Counted from the stretch's first letter, positions 8,569-18,448 are shown. The stretch is 64,000 nucleotides of DNA from Limnohabitans sp. Rim28 (GCF_000293865.2 NZ_ALKN02000013.1:28993-92992), one strand, 5' to 3'. Notes: generated by a model not told the origin, from the sequence alone. Made by a program: numbers and translations.

Positions 8569-9543
8569 ATGAAATCACCTTCTCTTTGGCTGGCTGCCAG
8601 CCTTTCTGCTTTCACCCTGGCCATGCCTTCTTGGGCGCAAGCTCAGGCCTATCCGCAAAAACCGGTCAAAGTGGTGGTGGCCTTCACGGCCGGGGGCACC
8701 ACCGACATCTTGGCGCGCACCGTCACGCAGCAGCTGTCCGAAAAACTCAAACAGCCCTTTGTGATCGACAACAAACCCGGCGCGGGGGGCAACTTGGGCA
8801 CCGAGTTGGTGGTCCGCTCTGCACCGGACGGTTACACCTTGATCGTCAACTCGGTGGGTCCGATTGCGGTCAACCCCACCTTGTACGGCAAGCTGCCCTA
8901 CAACCCCTTGACCGATCTGATGCCCATTGTTCAGATCGCCGATGTCCCCAATGTGTTGGTCATCCACCCCTCGGTGCCCGCCAACACCATGGAAGAGCTG
9001 GTCGCTTACGCCAAGGCCAACCCTGGCAAGCTCAACTACGGTTCAACCGGCATTGGTACCTCGTCTCATTTGTCCAGCTTCATGCTGTCCAAGCGGGTGG
9101 GTTTTGAGGCGACCCACATTCCCTACAAAGGGGCCGATGCTCTGAAAGACCTGTTGGCTGGTCGTATCCAATTCATGTTCGCCACCATTCCGTCGGTCAT
9201 GACGCACATCACGGCGGGCAAGCTCAAACCGATTGCGGTCAGCTCACTCAAGCGTTCGCGTTCCATGCCCGAAGTGCCCACGGTGGTTGAAAAAGGCTTC
9301 CCCCAATTTGAAGCCGGATCTTGGTTTGGCTTTTTTGCGCCCAAAGGCACGCCCGAGGCGGTGATCAGCCTGGTCAACAAGGCCGTCAACGAGATCTTGC
9401 AAGTGCCCGCCATTGAGCAGCAAATGATCGCGCAGGGCGCTGACCCCGCAGGCGGAACGCCCGCCCAGTTTGGCCAGTTCGTTCAACGCGAACACGACAA
9501 GTGGCGCGTCATCGTGCGTGACTCGGGCGCCAAAGCCGAGTGA
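8569..9543 (+). CDS. Bug-family (TctC-like) periplasmic solute-binding protein, second of the operon
   Basis: A 324-residue receptor with signal peptide MKSPSLWLAASLSAFTLAM ending in SWAQAQA. It shows the Bug signature KVVVAFTAGGTTDILARTV, then LNYGSTGIGTSSHLSSFM and THIPYKGADALKDLLAGRI. The frame stays open far upstream, but the signal peptide fixes the start. It is paralogous to, but clearly diverged from, the proteins before and after it, so ligand preference may differ. Confidence 0.92.
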   Translation: MKSPSLWLAASLSAFTLAMPSWAQAQAYPQKPVKVVVAFTAGGTTDILARTVTQQLSEKLKQPFVIDNKPGAGGNLGTELVVRSAPDGYTLIVNSVGPIAVNPTLYGKLPYNPLTDLMPIVQIADVPNVLVIHPSVPANTMEELVAYAKANPGKLNYGSTGIGTSSHLSSFMLSKRVGFEATHIPYKGADALKDLLAGRIQFMFATIPSVMTHITAGKLKPIAVSSLKRSRSMPEVPTVVEKGFPQFEAGSWFGFFAPKGTPEAVISLVNKAVNEILQVPAIEQQMIAQGADPAGGTPAQFGQFVQREHDKWRVIVRDSGAKAE

Positions 9544-9568
9544 CCCAAGGTACAGCCCAGTCCAAGCC

Positions 9569-10594
9569 ATGAGCACCTGCTTGCGCATCCTCATGTCCCA
9601 GCAGGCCATTGACCGTTTGGGCACATCGGTCTCGGCCTCAATGGGCCAAAGGCCCTATGAGCTGATCTCTTTGGAAGACGCCCTTGCTGCGCAGCGCACC
9701 GATGCGGATGTGGCTTTCATCTCGCGCGAGGTCACGGGGGCGTCGACCAAGCACGAAATCCACCCGGCTTTGCAACAGGTCTATACCTTGCTGCGCCAGT
9801 CGCCTGCTTTGCGTTGGGTGCACATCCATTCGGCGGGTGCAGACCGCCAGATTTACCTGGACCTGATGGCCAAGGGCGTCCAAGTTTGCACCTCATCCGG
9901 GGCCAATGCGCAAGTGGTGGCCACCGTGGCTTTGGCAGGCATTTTGGCCTTGGCCAGGCGCTTTCCGCTGTTGTGGGCCGAGCAGCAACAGCGGCAATGG
10001 ATTCCCATGATGGGCGAGCGCATGCCACGCGACCTGCCGGGTCAAACGGCCACAGTCGTAGGCTGGGGGCCCATTGGTCAAAAGCTGGGCAGCTTGCTGC
10101 AAGCTTTGGGCATGCATGTTGTGGCGGTGCGCCAGCAAGTGCAGCCTCAGCCCTTGGCCCAATCAATGACCCAGCCAGACCACGCTGGCGTTGAAATGGT
10201 CACGTTCGAGGACTGGCATCAGGTGCTGCCCAAAACCGATTGGTTGGTCTTGGCCTGCCCCCTGACGCCCAAAACCCGCCAATTGGTCAACGCCCAAGCC
10301 TTGGCCTTGATGCCCCCTGGCGCACACTTGGTCAACGTGGCGCGTGGCGAGGTGGTGGACGAACCGGCTTTGGTGGCGGCCTTGCAAAGCGGGCAATTGG
10401 GCGGTGCCTTTTTGGATGTGTTTGCGCACGAACCCCTGCCGAAAGATTCCCCTTTGTGGGCCATGCCCCAAGTCATGGTCACGCCGCATGCGGCTGGCCA
10501 CTCGGATGGCAATGAGACTCGGGTGGCACAGATGTTTTTGGACAATTTGAGCCGCTGGGGCCAAGGCCAAACTCTGCGCAACGCGGTGGGCTGA
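9569..10594 (+). CDS. D-isomer-specific 2-hydroxyacid dehydrogenase
   Basis: A 341-residue NAD(P)-dependent dehydrogenase that interconverts 2-oxo acids and D-2-hydroxy acids. The Rossmann motif is VVGWGPIGQKLG. Catalytic residues are visible as Arg in NVARGEVVDE, Glu in FAHEPLP and His in VTPHAAGHSDG. The ATG at 9569 is preferred; 9593 is an alternative, and the longer open frame overlaps the Bug gene. As part of the operon it probably oxidises or reduces a hydroxy-acid intermediate. Confidence 0.88.
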   Translation: MSTCLRILMSQQAIDRLGTSVSASMGQRPYELISLEDALAAQRTDADVAFISREVTGASTKHEIHPALQQVYTLLRQSPALRWVHIHSAGADRQIYLDLMAKGVQVCTSSGANAQVVATVALAGILALARRFPLLWAEQQQRQWIPMMGERMPRDLPGQTATVVGWGPIGQKLGSLLQALGMHVVAVRQQVQPQPLAQSMTQPDHAGVEMVTFEDWHQVLPKTDWLVLACPLTPKTRQLVNAQALALMPPGAHLVNVARGEVVDEPALVAALQSGQLGGAFLDVFAHEPLPKDSPLWAMPQVMVTPHAAGHSDGNETRVAQMFLDNLSRWGQGQTLRNAVG

Positions 10595-10721
10595 ACCGCA
10601 GAAGGCCGCCTGTTTTGGGGGGCAAGGTTTTCCCGGGTGGTGTGGCACTTGATTTCTTCACATAATCGATTTGTTGGATGATTCAGCCTTTTTACCAATT
10701 CATAAACCCGGAGATTTTTGT

Positions 10722-11720
10722 ATGACCCACCGTCACGACCCACGCCGCCGACAGCTTGGCCTTGCCGCCGTGTCGGGTCTTGCCCTTGGCGCCTTTGGCA
10801 CCGCACAGGCGCAAACCCCTGCCTGGCCCACGGCCAAACCCATTCGCATGATCGTGAACTTCCCGGCCGGCGGATCGCCCGATTTGGTGGCCCGTGCGGT
10901 GTCCAACACCGTGTCCCAAGCTTTGGGTCAACAAATTGTGGTGGACAACCGTGGCGGTGCCGGCGGCATCATTGGTTCCGATTTGGCTGCCAAGAGTGCG
11001 CCCGATGGTTACACCTTTTTGTGCAGCTCGGGCAGCGGCGCGGCCATCGTGCCTTATGTCACGCCCAAGATGCCCTTTGACCACGACAAGGACCTGATTC
11101 CGGTCGCTTCCGGTGCGCGTTTGCAGTTGTTCTTGGTGGTCCGCAGCGACGCCCCTTACAAGACTTATGCCGAATTCATCGCTTACGCCAAGCGCAACCC
11201 CGGCAAGATGAGCTACGGCTCACCCGGCAACGGCACCAGCCCGCACATTGCGGGTGAAATGCTCAAGTCGCAAGCGGGCATCTTCACCCTGCACATCCCT
11301 TACCGCGGTTCTGCAGCCGCTTTGCAAGACTTGTTGGGTGGCAACGTGGATTATTTGATGGACCCGGGCATTGCTTTCTCGCATGTGCGCTCAGGTCGTC
11401 TGCGTTTGTTGGCGGTCACATCGCCCCAGCGCTTGTCCATGTTCCCCGATGCGCCCACGCTCAATGAGCTGGGGCTCAAGAACTTTGATGCGGGCACATC
11501 GCACGGTTTCTGGGCGCCTGCGGGCACGCCAGCGGCCATCGTTGAGCGCATGAACCGTGAAATCAACCGTGCCCTCATGGTGCCCAGTGCGGTTGAAGCC
11601 ATCAAAGGCATTGGTGCCGAACCCACGCCGATGTCAGCTGCCGAGTTTGGCGCGCTCACCAAGGCCGATGCGCGCCGTTTTGCGCAGATCATCAAAGAGC
11701 GCAAGATCGTCCAAGACTGA
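10722..11720 (+). CDS. Bug-family (TctC-like) solute-binding protein, third of the operon
   Basis: A 332-residue receptor. The start MTHRHDPRRRQLGLAAVSGL has twin arginines, so Tat export is possible, unlike the other two. Bug motifs are IRMIVNFPAGGSPDLVARAV, MSYGSPGNGTSPHIAGEML and LHIPYRGSAAALQDLLGG. GGAG lies eight bases before the ATG. A 127-base gap after the dehydrogenase may hold a separate promoter, so membership of the operon is less certain than for the others. Confidence 0.9.
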   Translation: MTHRHDPRRRQLGLAAVSGLALGAFGTAQAQTPAWPTAKPIRMIVNFPAGGSPDLVARAVSNTVSQALGQQIVVDNRGGAGGIIGSDLAAKSAPDGYTFLCSSGSGAAIVPYVTPKMPFDHDKDLIPVASGARLQLFLVVRSDAPYKTYAEFIAYAKRNPGKMSYGSPGNGTSPHIAGEMLKSQAGIFTLHIPYRGSAAALQDLLGGNVDYLMDPGIAFSHVRSGRLRLLAVTSPQRLSMFPDAPTLNELGLKNFDAGTSHGFWAPAGTPAAIVERMNREINRALMVPSAVEAIKGIGAEPTPMSAAEFGALTKADARRFAQIIKERKIVQD

Positions 11721-11753
11721 GGCAGACCCAGGGCTGGGGGTGCTGGGCCAAGC

Positions 11754-12230
11754 TTATAACTGGCCGGGAAACACCCACAGCAGCAAGGCTGTCATCACCA
11801 GGTAACGGAAAAATTTGCCAATGGCCATGTACAGCGTGCATGGCCAAAACGGCAGTTTCAGCCAACCGGCCACAGCGCACAAGGGGTCGCCTACGCCAGG
11901 CAGCCAGCTCAGCAAGCAGGCTTTGGGCCCCAGTTTTTCCAACCAAACCAATGCCCGGGTGTGACTGCTCGAGTCGCGCCAGCGGCTGACGGCATGCCGT
12001 GTTCCCCAGCCCATCCACCAACTCAGCATGCCACCCAAGGTGTTGCCTGCCGTGGCCACCACAATGGCGGGCCAAAACAGGTCGAGGTTGAGTTTGACCA
12101 AGCCAAAAACCGCCGGCTCAGAGCCCATGGGCAGCAAGGTGGCCGACACAAAAGCCACCACAAACACGGTGCTCAGACCGTGCTGGGGCAGGGCCAGCCA
12201 TTGCAGGATGTCGTTGAGCCACATTTCCAT
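11754..12230 (-). CDS. YqaA-family (SNARE-associated/DedA-like) inner-membrane protein
   Basis: A 158-residue protein with about four hydrophobic segments. The conserved core VSATLLPMGSEPAVFG, TAGNTLGGMLSWWMG and LSWLPGVGDPLCAVAGWLK is typical of the YqaA branch of the DedA/VTT family. DedA proteins are linked to lipid carrier recycling and membrane homeostasis; the exact role of YqaA is unknown. It converges on the third Bug gene and is divergent from dusB. Confidence 0.85.
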   Translation of the reverse strand: MEMWLNDILQWLALPQHGLSTVFVVAFVSATLLPMGSEPAVFGLVKLNLDLFWPAIVVATAGNTLGGMLSWWMGWGTRHAVSRWRDSSSHTRALVWLEKLGPKACLLSWLPGVGDPLCAVAGWLKLPFWPCTLYMAIGKFFRYLVMTALLLWVFPGQL

Positions 12231-12343
12231 TCACTGAGTGTAGCGGCGGCCCAGACAATGGGCATTTCCCGGCGTGAATGTGGTGTTTGAACGGGCTGAA
12301 GGCGATCTTTGACAGACCCTTTTCTTAGCACATCTGGCCGTCA

Positions 12344-12370
12344 GTTGCTGAAATATTAAGCAACTACAAT
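12344..12370 (+). promoter_or_regulatory. Inverted repeat and -10 box upstream of dusB
   Basis: GTTGCT (12344-12349) and AGCAAC (12359-12364) flank an AT-rich 9-base spacer and are directly followed by TACAAT at 12365-12370, a good -10 hexamer about 46 bases before the dusB start. The repeat sits where RNA polymerase would bind, so it may be an operator of the dusB-fis-purH unit (inference). Confidence 0.45.
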
Positions 12371-12416
12371 CGTGCCTTCTTTTTGAGCAAAGCCTACTTC
12401 ACAGCGTCTTCCAGTC

Positions 12417-13463
12417 ATGCAGATTGGCCCTTACCTATTGCCGAACAACGTGTTCGTTGCCCCCATGGCGGGGGTGACGGACCGGCCGTTTCGCCAGCTG
12501 TGCAGGCAGTTTGGCGCGGGCTATGCCGTGAGCGAGATGGTGACCTCTCGGCCTGATTTGTGGGCCTCGCTCAAAACTTCTCGCCGCGCCAACCACGATG
12601 GCGAACCCGGCCCCATTGCCGTGCAAATTGCAGGCACCGAGGCGCAAATGATGGCCGACGCGGCCCGTTACAACATCGACCGGGGCGCGCAGATCATCGA
12701 CATCAACATGGGCTGCCCAGCCAAAAAGGTTTGCAACAAATGGGCGGGTTCAGCCCTGATGCAAGACGAGCCGCTGGCGCTGGAGATCATTTCTGCCGTG
12801 GTCGAGGCGGCCTTGCCGCACGGCGTTCCTGTGACGCTGAAGATGCGCACTGGATGGTGCGATGCCGAAAAAAATGCCTTGAATCTGGCGCGCGCCGCCG
12901 AAAGCGCCGGGGTGCAGATGGTCACCGTGCACGGCCGTACACGCGAACAAGGCTACAAAGGCTTGGCCGAATACGAGACTGTCGCCGCCGTCAAAGCCGC
13001 CTTGCGCATCCCGGTGGTGGCCAATGGCGATGTGGATTCGCCCGAAAAAGCACGCGATGTGCTGAAGTTCACCGGGGCTGACGCCGTGATGGTGGGCCGC
13101 GCCGCGCAAGGCAGCCCTTGGATCTTTCGCGAGATCAGCCACTTTTTGGCCACGGGTGAGCACTTGGCCTCGCCGCTGGTGGCAGAAGTGCGCCGCGCCC
13201 TGTTAGAACACCTGCAAGACCACTATGGCCTGTATGGCGAATACACCGGCGTGCGCTCGGCGCGCAAACACATTGGTTGGTATGTGCGCACGCTGCCCGG
13301 TGGCGACGCTTTTCGCGAGCACATGAACACCCTGGAAACCGCAGCCCAACAACTGGCCGCTGTGGCCGCTTATCTGGACGGCCTGGCCGAGCAGATGGAG
13401 CGATTGCCTGTGCGCCAGCCCCAGCGTCCTGAGGCCTGCACCGATTTAGAGACCACGCCATGA
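12417..13463 (+). CDS. dusB: tRNA-dihydrouridine synthase B
   Basis: A 348-residue FMN-dependent enzyme reducing uridine to dihydrouridine in the tRNA D-loop. The TIM-barrel motifs are APMAGVTDRPFR, NMGCPAKKVCNKWAGSALMQ (active-site Cys), VTVHGRTREQGYKG and VMVGRAAQGSPWIF. The length is normal. It overlaps fis by four bases, the classical dusB-fis operon. Confidence 0.96.
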   Translation: MQIGPYLLPNNVFVAPMAGVTDRPFRQLCRQFGAGYAVSEMVTSRPDLWASLKTSRRANHDGEPGPIAVQIAGTEAQMMADAARYNIDRGAQIIDINMGCPAKKVCNKWAGSALMQDEPLALEIISAVVEAALPHGVPVTLKMRTGWCDAEKNALNLARAAESAGVQMVTVHGRTREQGYKGLAEYETVAAVKAALRIPVVANGDVDSPEKARDVLKFTGADAVMVGRAAQGSPWIFREISHFLATGEHLASPLVAEVRRALLEHLQDHYGLYGEYTGVRSARKHIGWYVRTLPGGDAFREHMNTLETAAQQLAAVAAYLDGLAEQMERLPVRQPQRPEACTDLETTP

Positions 13464-13699
13464 GCGAACCCCAATCCATTGAACACTGCATCCGGGCCAA
13501 CCTGGAAACCTATTTTCGCGACCTGGACGGTACCGAGCCCACGGGCCTGTACGACATGCTGGTCAAGCTGGTTGAAAAGCCGCTGCTGGATGTGGTGATG
13601 AGCCAGTCGGGTCAGAACCAGTCGCGCGCGGCCGAATGGCTGGGTCTGAACCGCAACACCTTGCGCAAGAAATTGCTCGAACACGATTTGTTGAAATAA
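13460..13699 (+). CDS. fis: DNA-binding protein Fis
   Basis: A 79-residue nucleoid protein, shorter than the 98 residues of E. coli but normal for Burkholderiales. The C-terminal helix-turn-helix is [20 protein letters not shown]. Fis bends DNA and modulates rRNA, tRNA and many growth-linked promoters. It is translationally coupled to dusB (ATGA overlap) and lies 20 bases before purH. Confidence 0.95.
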   Translation: MSEPQSIEHCIRANLETYFRDLDGTEPTGLYDMLVKLVEKPLLDVVMSQSGQNQSRAAEWLGLNRNTLRKKLLEHDLLK

Positions 13700-13719
13700 A
13701 AGTTGAAGAAAGTTTCCCC

Positions 13720-15321
13720 ATGCGCGCCCTGATCTCCGTCTCTGACAAAACCGGCATCGTCGAACTGGCCAAGGCATTGCACGCCTTGGGTGTGGGCCTG
13801 ATCTCCACGGGTGGCACCGCCAAGCTGCTGGCCGATCAAGGCCTGCCCGTGACCGAAGTGGCCGAAGTCACCGGTTTCCCCGAAATGCTGGATGGCCGCG
13901 TTAAAACGCTGCACCCCAAAGTGCATGGCGGCCTGTTGGCGCGACGCGATACGCCCGAGCACATGGCCGCTTTGAAGGCGCATGGCATCGACACGATTGA
14001 GTTGCTCATCGTCAACCTCTATCCCTTTGAATCCACCGTGGCCAAGCCCGGCTGCACATTGGCCGACGCGATTGAAAACATCGACATCGGTGGCCCCGCC
14101 ATGGTGCGCTCCGCCGCCAAGAACTGGAAAGACGTGGGCATCGTGACCGACGCCAGCCAATACCCTGCCGTGATGGCCGAGTTGAAGGCCACACATGCTC
14201 AAGGTCAATGCAAACTCAGCGACAAGCTGCGTTTTGCTTTGTCCGTGGCCGCCTTCAACCGCATCAGCCAATACGACGGCGCGATCAGCAACTACCTCTC
14301 CAGCGTGAATTTCGAAGCCGAGAAGTTGAGCGAAACCTACGTGCCCGAGCGCGCCCAGTTCAGCGGCCAGTTCAACGAGCAATACGTGAAGGTGCAAGAC
14401 CTGCGCTACGGCGAAAACAGCCACCAGCAAGCCGCTTGGTACCGCGACCTCGCACCCGCTTCCGGTTCTTTGGCCACGGGCGTGCAGCTGCAAGGCAAAG
14501 AGCTGAGCTACAACAACATCGCCGATGCCGACGCGGCGTGGGAATGCGTCAAGAGTTTTGAGACCTCTGCGTGTGTCATCGTCAAACACGCCAACCCCTG
14601 CGGCGTGGCCGTGGGCGCCAGCGCACTCGAGGCCTACAGCAAAGCCTTCCAAACCGACCCCACCAGCGCTTTTGGCGGCATCATCGCCTTCAACCGCCCC
14701 GTGGACAAAGCGGCGGCCGAAGCGGTGAGCAAACAGTTTGTGGAAGTGCTCATGGCCCCCGACTTCAGCGCCGAAGCGCTCGAAGTGTTCAAGAGCAAAG
14801 TGAATGTGCGCTTGATGAAAATCGCCTTGCCCGCCAGCTACGGTAACGTGCGCAACGCTTTGGAAACCAAGCGCGTGGGCTCAGGCCTGCTGCTGCAAAG
14901 CGCCGACAACCACGAGTTGGCGTTGGCCGACATGAAGATTGTCACCGTCAAACAACCCACGCCGGCCGAGCTGCATGACCTGTTGTTCGCCTGGAAAGTG
15001 GCCAAGTTCGTCAAGTCCAATGCCATCGTGTTCTGTAAAGACGGCATGACCCTGGGTGTGGGTGCCGGCCAAATGAGCCGCCTCGATTCAGCCCGCATCG
15101 CCAGCATCAAGGCCGAAGCCGCCCAGCTCAGCCTGCAAAACACCGTGGTCGCCAGCGACGCTTTCTTCCCCTTCCGCGATGGTCTCGACGTGGTCGTGGA
15201 GGCCGGGGCCACCTGCGTGGCCCAGCCCGGCGGCTCCATGCGCGATCAGGAAGTGATTGACGCGGCCAACGAACATGGCGTGGCGATGGTGTTCACCGGC
15301 GTGCGGCACTTTCGCCATTGA
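13720..15321 (+). CDS. purH: Bifunctional AICAR transformylase / IMP cyclohydrolase PurH
   Basis: A 533-residue enzyme catalysing the last two steps of IMP synthesis. The N-terminal MGS-like cyclohydrolase domain begins [20 protein letters not shown] and contains [15 protein letters not shown]. The C-terminal transformylase domain contains [28 protein letters not shown] and ends [10 protein letters not shown]. The frame is open upstream into fis, but the conserved start is at 13720. It is cotranscribed with dusB-fis. Confidence 0.97.
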   Translation: MRALISVSDKTGIVELAKALHALGVGLISTGGTAKLLADQGLPVTEVAEVTGFPEMLDGRVKTLHPKVHGGLLARRDTPEHMAALKAHGIDTIELLIVNLYPFESTVAKPGCTLADAIENIDIGGPAMVRSAAKNWKDVGIVTDASQYPAVMAELKATHAQGQCKLSDKLRFALSVAAFNRISQYDGAISNYLSSVNFEAEKLSETYVPERAQFSGQFNEQYVKVQDLRYGENSHQQAAWYRDLAPASGSLATGVQLQGKELSYNNIADADAAWECVKSFETSACVIVKHANPCGVAVGASALEAYSKAFQTDPTSAFGGIIAFNRPVDKAAAEAVSKQFVEVLMAPDFSAEALEVFKSKVNVRLMKIALPASYGNVRNALETKRVGSGLLLQSADNHELALADMKIVTVKQPTPAELHDLLFAWKVAKFVKSNAIVFCKDGMTLGVGAGQMSRLDSARIASIKAEAAQLSLQNTVVASDAFFPFRDGLDVVVEAGATCVAQPGGSMRDQEVIDAANEHGVAMVFTGVRHFRH

Positions 15322-15344
15322 TTCGCGTCATTCATAGGATTGTT

Positions 15345-16595
15345 TTGAACTTTGACCCACTCGGCCTGACCCCTTCGCTCTTGCGCGCTGTGGGCGACAT
15401 GGGCTTGTACGCCCCCACCCCCATTCAAGCCGAGGCCATTCCAGCGGTCCTGAAATCTGCCGATGTGTGGGCCACAGCACCGACCGGTTCTGGCAAAACA
15501 CTGGCCTTTGCGCTGCCGCTCTTGCAGCATTTGCTGGCCGCGCCGCGGCAGACCAACTTTCGCCGCCCCGTGCGCGTCTTGGTGCTGGTGCCCACGCGCG
15601 AGCTGGCGGTGCAAGTGGGCGATGTGCTGGCCCATCTGGCCTCCAAGCTGCCGCAGTCGCTCAAAGTGAACACCGTGTTTGGCGGCGTGTCGGTCAACCC
15701 GCAAATGATGGCGCTGCGCGGCGGTGCCGACATCGTGGTGGCCACACCGGGCCGCCTGCTCGATTTGATCGACCAAAACGCTGTGCGCCTGGCCGATGTG
15801 CAGCACCTGGTGCTGGACGAAGCCGACCGCCTGCTGGACTTGGGTTTTGCCGACGAGTTGCAACGCGTGCTGGCACTGCTGCCTGCCAAGCGGCAGACCC
15901 TGTTGTTCTCGGCGACCTTTGCGCCTGAGGTGGAAGCGCTGGCGGCCAAGTTGCTGCGGGATCCGGCGCGCATCACCGTGGAAGCCTTTGAAGGCCACCA
16001 ACCCGACATCACCCAAAGGGCGATTGCCGTCGATGAGAAAAGCCGCACAGCCTTGCTGCGCCACCTGATCACCGAAAACGGCTGGCAGCAGGTGCTGGTG
16101 TTTGTGGCCACGCGCTACGCTTGTGAGCATGTGGCGAACAAGCTCTACAAAGCCGGTGTTTTTGCCACACCTTTTCATGGCGAGATGAGCCAAGGCGCAC
16201 GCCAAGAAGTGCTGAGCGAGTTCAAAGCCGGCCGCTGGGACGTGGTGGTGACGACCGACCTGGCCTCACGCGGCATCGACATTGCCATGCTGCCCGTGGT
16301 GGTCAACTATGACCTGCCGCGCTCGGCCACCGATTACACCCACCGCATCGGCCGCACGGGCAGGGCGGGAGCGCACGGCGATGCGGTGAGCTTTGTGACT
16401 GCCGCCGCGCTCGCGCACTGGCAGCTTATCCAGAAACGCGAAAGCCTGGAACTCGCTTTGGAGCAAATTCCAGGCTTTGAGCAAACCGAAACCCCACCAC
16501 CGGCATCGCCCGGCAATGGGGGCATCAAGGGTTCACGGCCCAGCAAGAAAGACAAGTTGCGGGCGGCTGCGGCGGCAGCTGATTTGGCAAAGTAA
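15345..16595 (+). CDS. DEAD-box ATP-dependent RNA helicase, RhlE type
   Basis: A helicase of about 416 residues that remodels RNA, for example in ribosome assembly or mRNA decay. Motifs in order are the Q-motif PTPIQAEAIPA, ATAPTGSGKT, VLVLVPTRELAVQ, VLDEADRLLD, SAT, and HRIGRTGRAG. The C-terminal tail is short and lysine-rich. No good ATG exists; the TTG at 15345 has AGGA five bases upstream and gives an N-terminus (NFDPLGLTPSLLRAV) that matches the family. An in-frame TTG at 15318 would overlap the purH stop. Confidence 0.92.
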   Translation: MNFDPLGLTPSLLRAVGDMGLYAPTPIQAEAIPAVLKSADVWATAPTGSGKTLAFALPLLQHLLAAPRQTNFRRPVRVLVLVPTRELAVQVGDVLAHLASKLPQSLKVNTVFGGVSVNPQMMALRGGADIVVATPGRLLDLIDQNAVRLADVQHLVLDEADRLLDLGFADELQRVLALLPAKRQTLLFSATFAPEVEALAAKLLRDPARITVEAFEGHQPDITQRAIAVDEKSRTALLRHLITENGWQQVLVFVATRYACEHVANKLYKAGVFATPFHGEMSQGARQEVLSEFKAGRWDVVVTTDLASRGIDIAMLPVVVNYDLPRSATDYTHRIGRTGRAGAHGDAVSFVTAAALAHWQLIQKRESLELALEQIPGFEQTETPPPASPGNGGIKGSRPSKKDKLRAAAAAADLAK

Positions 16596-16642
16596 GCGCA
16601 ACTTCAGCCACCAGATCGGGCAAAAGCCCGCTCGGATCAGGA

Positions 16643-16978
16643 TCAGCCTTGGTGGAGATCGTCGAGGTGGTCTTCGCCACCATCTTGGTTTTGCGCCTTG
16701 AGCACCCGCATGCCGTGCTTGCTCAAAATTTCGACATACACCGAGGTGGCCCCGGTTTTGGCGGCTGCGTCCACGGCTTCGATGACACCGCTGACGCGCA
16801 CCACCTGGGCGGTTTCGGCGCTCAAGCCCACTTTGCAGTCAAAGTCCCAAAAGTCCACGCCCTTGGGCACGTCACGGTTGCGCTCGCGTTTGAAGTATTT
16901 GCGGATGTCGTGCTTGACGGCCTCCAGCACGCGGTCAGGGTGCTTGCCTTCGGCTTGCAGGGGGAAGTTCTTTTTCAT
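16643..16978 (-). CDS. DUF6172-family protein of unknown function
   Basis: A 111-residue soluble protein beginning MKKNFPLQAEGKHPDRVLEA and containing DIRKYFKRERNRDVP and GVDFWDFDCKVG. These blocks match a small conserved proteobacterial family I recall as DUF6172. There is no signal peptide or membrane segment. It converges on the helicase gene, and nothing nearby suggests a function. Confidence 0.7.
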   Translation of the reverse strand: MKKNFPLQAEGKHPDRVLEAVKHDIRKYFKRERNRDVPKGVDFWDFDCKVGLSAETAQVVRVSGVIEAVDAAAKTGATSVYVEILSKHGMRVLKAQNQDGGEDHLDDLHQG

Positions 16979-17182
16979 GGGGGCTCTCGTTGGCGGGGCA
17001 ATCGCCCGGACCGGACGTGAATGCAGGGGCGAATTATCGCTGTTTTGCGGGGCCAGCTCTGCGCGGGCGCATGGTCACTTTCAACCGCGATTTTGAGCGC
17101 TTCGGGCTGGCGCGTTGTTGGCTGTTGCGTTGAGGCGCGCCATGCTCTGAGGCCATGGTGTGATCGGGGATGTTGGGCTTCT

Positions 17183-17199
17183 GGTAGCATGCTAACGAT
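17183..17199. promoter_or_regulatory. Probable MarR operator upstream of the FAD monooxygenase
   Basis: The core TAGCATGCTA (17185-17194) is a perfect 10-base palindrome; extended, GGTAGCATGCTAAC is symmetric apart from one pair, followed by GAT. A site sharing 14 of 17 positions lies at 19450-19466 between the Bug gene and the marR gene. It ends 20 bases before the monooxygenase start. Confidence 0.6.
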
Positions 17200-17218
17200 A
17201 CACACCAGGAGTCAAAGC

Positions 17219-18406
17219 ATGGACATTGCAATGGTCGGCGCGGGAATCGGTGGCTTGACGGCCGCGGCTTGTTTGTTGCGCGATGGGCACCGTGTCCGCA
17301 TCTACGAACAGGCCCGCCATGTGGGTGAAATCGGCGCTGCGGTGCAAATGAGTGCCAATGCCGTCAAAGTGCTTTACCACTTGGGCCTGAAAGACCGGCT
17401 TGAAGCCCAAGCGGTCAAACCCTCTGCGTTTGAGTTCCGCCGCTTTGACTCCGGCGAGTTGCTGCACGAAATCAAGCTGGGCGAGGACCACGCCCAGCGC
17501 CATGGTCACCCTTATTACCAAATCCATCGGGTGGATCTGCACGCTGCCTTGCTGGAAGTGGTCGAGCAACTCGACCCGCAAGCTTTGCAGCTGGGCTACC
17601 GGGCGATCGAGGTGCAAGAAGACGAGCACAGCGCGTCCATCGTCTTCGAGGACGGTCGCCAGGTCCGGGCCAATTTGGTGGTGGGCTCGGACGGCATCAA
17701 GTCGGTGGTGCGCAAGCATGTGGTCGATGCCGACCCCCCCGTGTTCACTGGGCAGGTGGCTTGGCGCTTGGCCATCCCCATCGAACGCATTGCGCCCGAA
17801 CTGCGCCCACCCATGGTCTCGTCGATCTGGTGTGGCCCCAACAACCACGCCGTGATGTATTACATGCGTGCCGGCCAGGTGCTCAACTTTGTGGGCTGCG
17901 TGGAGCGGCCTTGGGAAGAAGAGTCATGGACTTCGCGTCAGCCTTGGGAAGAGTTGGACCAGGACTACGCCGGCTGGCACCCGATCGTGCGTGCGGCAAT
18001 TGACAACGTGGACCGCGACCAGTGTTTTCGCTGGGCGCTCAACAACCGCAAGCCTGTGATGAACTGGTGCACAGACCGCGTGGCTTTGCTGGGCGATGCG
18101 GTGCACCCCACCTTGCCTTATATGGCGCAGGGTGCTGCCATGGCGATCGAAGACGCGGCGGTGCTGAGCCGGGCCTTGGCGCTCGACATGCCCATGGCGC
18201 AGGCTTTGCAGGTGTTTCAAAACCACCGTGCGCCCCGCGCTGCACGCGTGGTGCGAGAGTCCACGGAGATGGGCGACCTGTACCACATTGCGGATGCGCA
18301 GCAAATGAAGCAAGCCTTCAAAGACCGCAACATTGCCGCGTCGCGCAACAACTGGTTGTACCCCTACGACCCCATGAATGTGGACCTGATGAGCCAAGCC
18401 GGCTGA
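17219..18406 (+). CDS. FAD-dependent aromatic-ring monooxygenase (6-hydroxynicotinate 3-monooxygenase / salicylate hydroxylase type)
   Basis: A 395-residue class A flavoprotein monooxygenase. The FAD motif VGAGIGGLTAAACLLRDG is at residues 6-23, the NAD(P)H/FAD motif VGSDGIKSVVR lies near the middle, and GDAVHPTLPYMAQGAAMAIED binds the FAD ribityl chain. Such enzymes hydroxylate, often with decarboxylation, a small aromatic acid. AGGAG precedes the ATG; the frame remains open upstream but without a signal. It forms a module with the Bug receptor and MarR gene at 18449-19992, apparently sharing their operator. Confidence 0.87.
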   Translation: MDIAMVGAGIGGLTAAACLLRDGHRVRIYEQARHVGEIGAAVQMSANAVKVLYHLGLKDRLEAQAVKPSAFEFRRFDSGELLHEIKLGEDHAQRHGHPYYQIHRVDLHAALLEVVEQLDPQALQLGYRAIEVQEDEHSASIVFEDGRQVRANLVVGSDGIKSVVRKHVVDADPPVFTGQVAWRLAIPIERIAPELRPPMVSSIWCGPNNHAVMYYMRAGQVLNFVGCVERPWEEESWTSRQPWEELDQDYAGWHPIVRAAIDNVDRDQCFRWALNNRKPVMNWCTDRVALLGDAVHPTLPYMAQGAAMAIEDAAVLSRALALDMPMAQALQVFQNHRAPRAARVVRESTEMGDLYHIADAQQMKQAFKDRNIAASRNNWLYPYDPMNVDLMSQAG

Positions 18407-18448
18407 AGCGGCTGGGCCGATGCAGCCCAGCTTAAGCTGCCAGCCGAA

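Noticed and set aside
16617..16630. CGGGC-AAAA-GCCCG hairpin after the helicase gene as a terminator
   Set aside because: The stem is short and no T-run follows on either strand.
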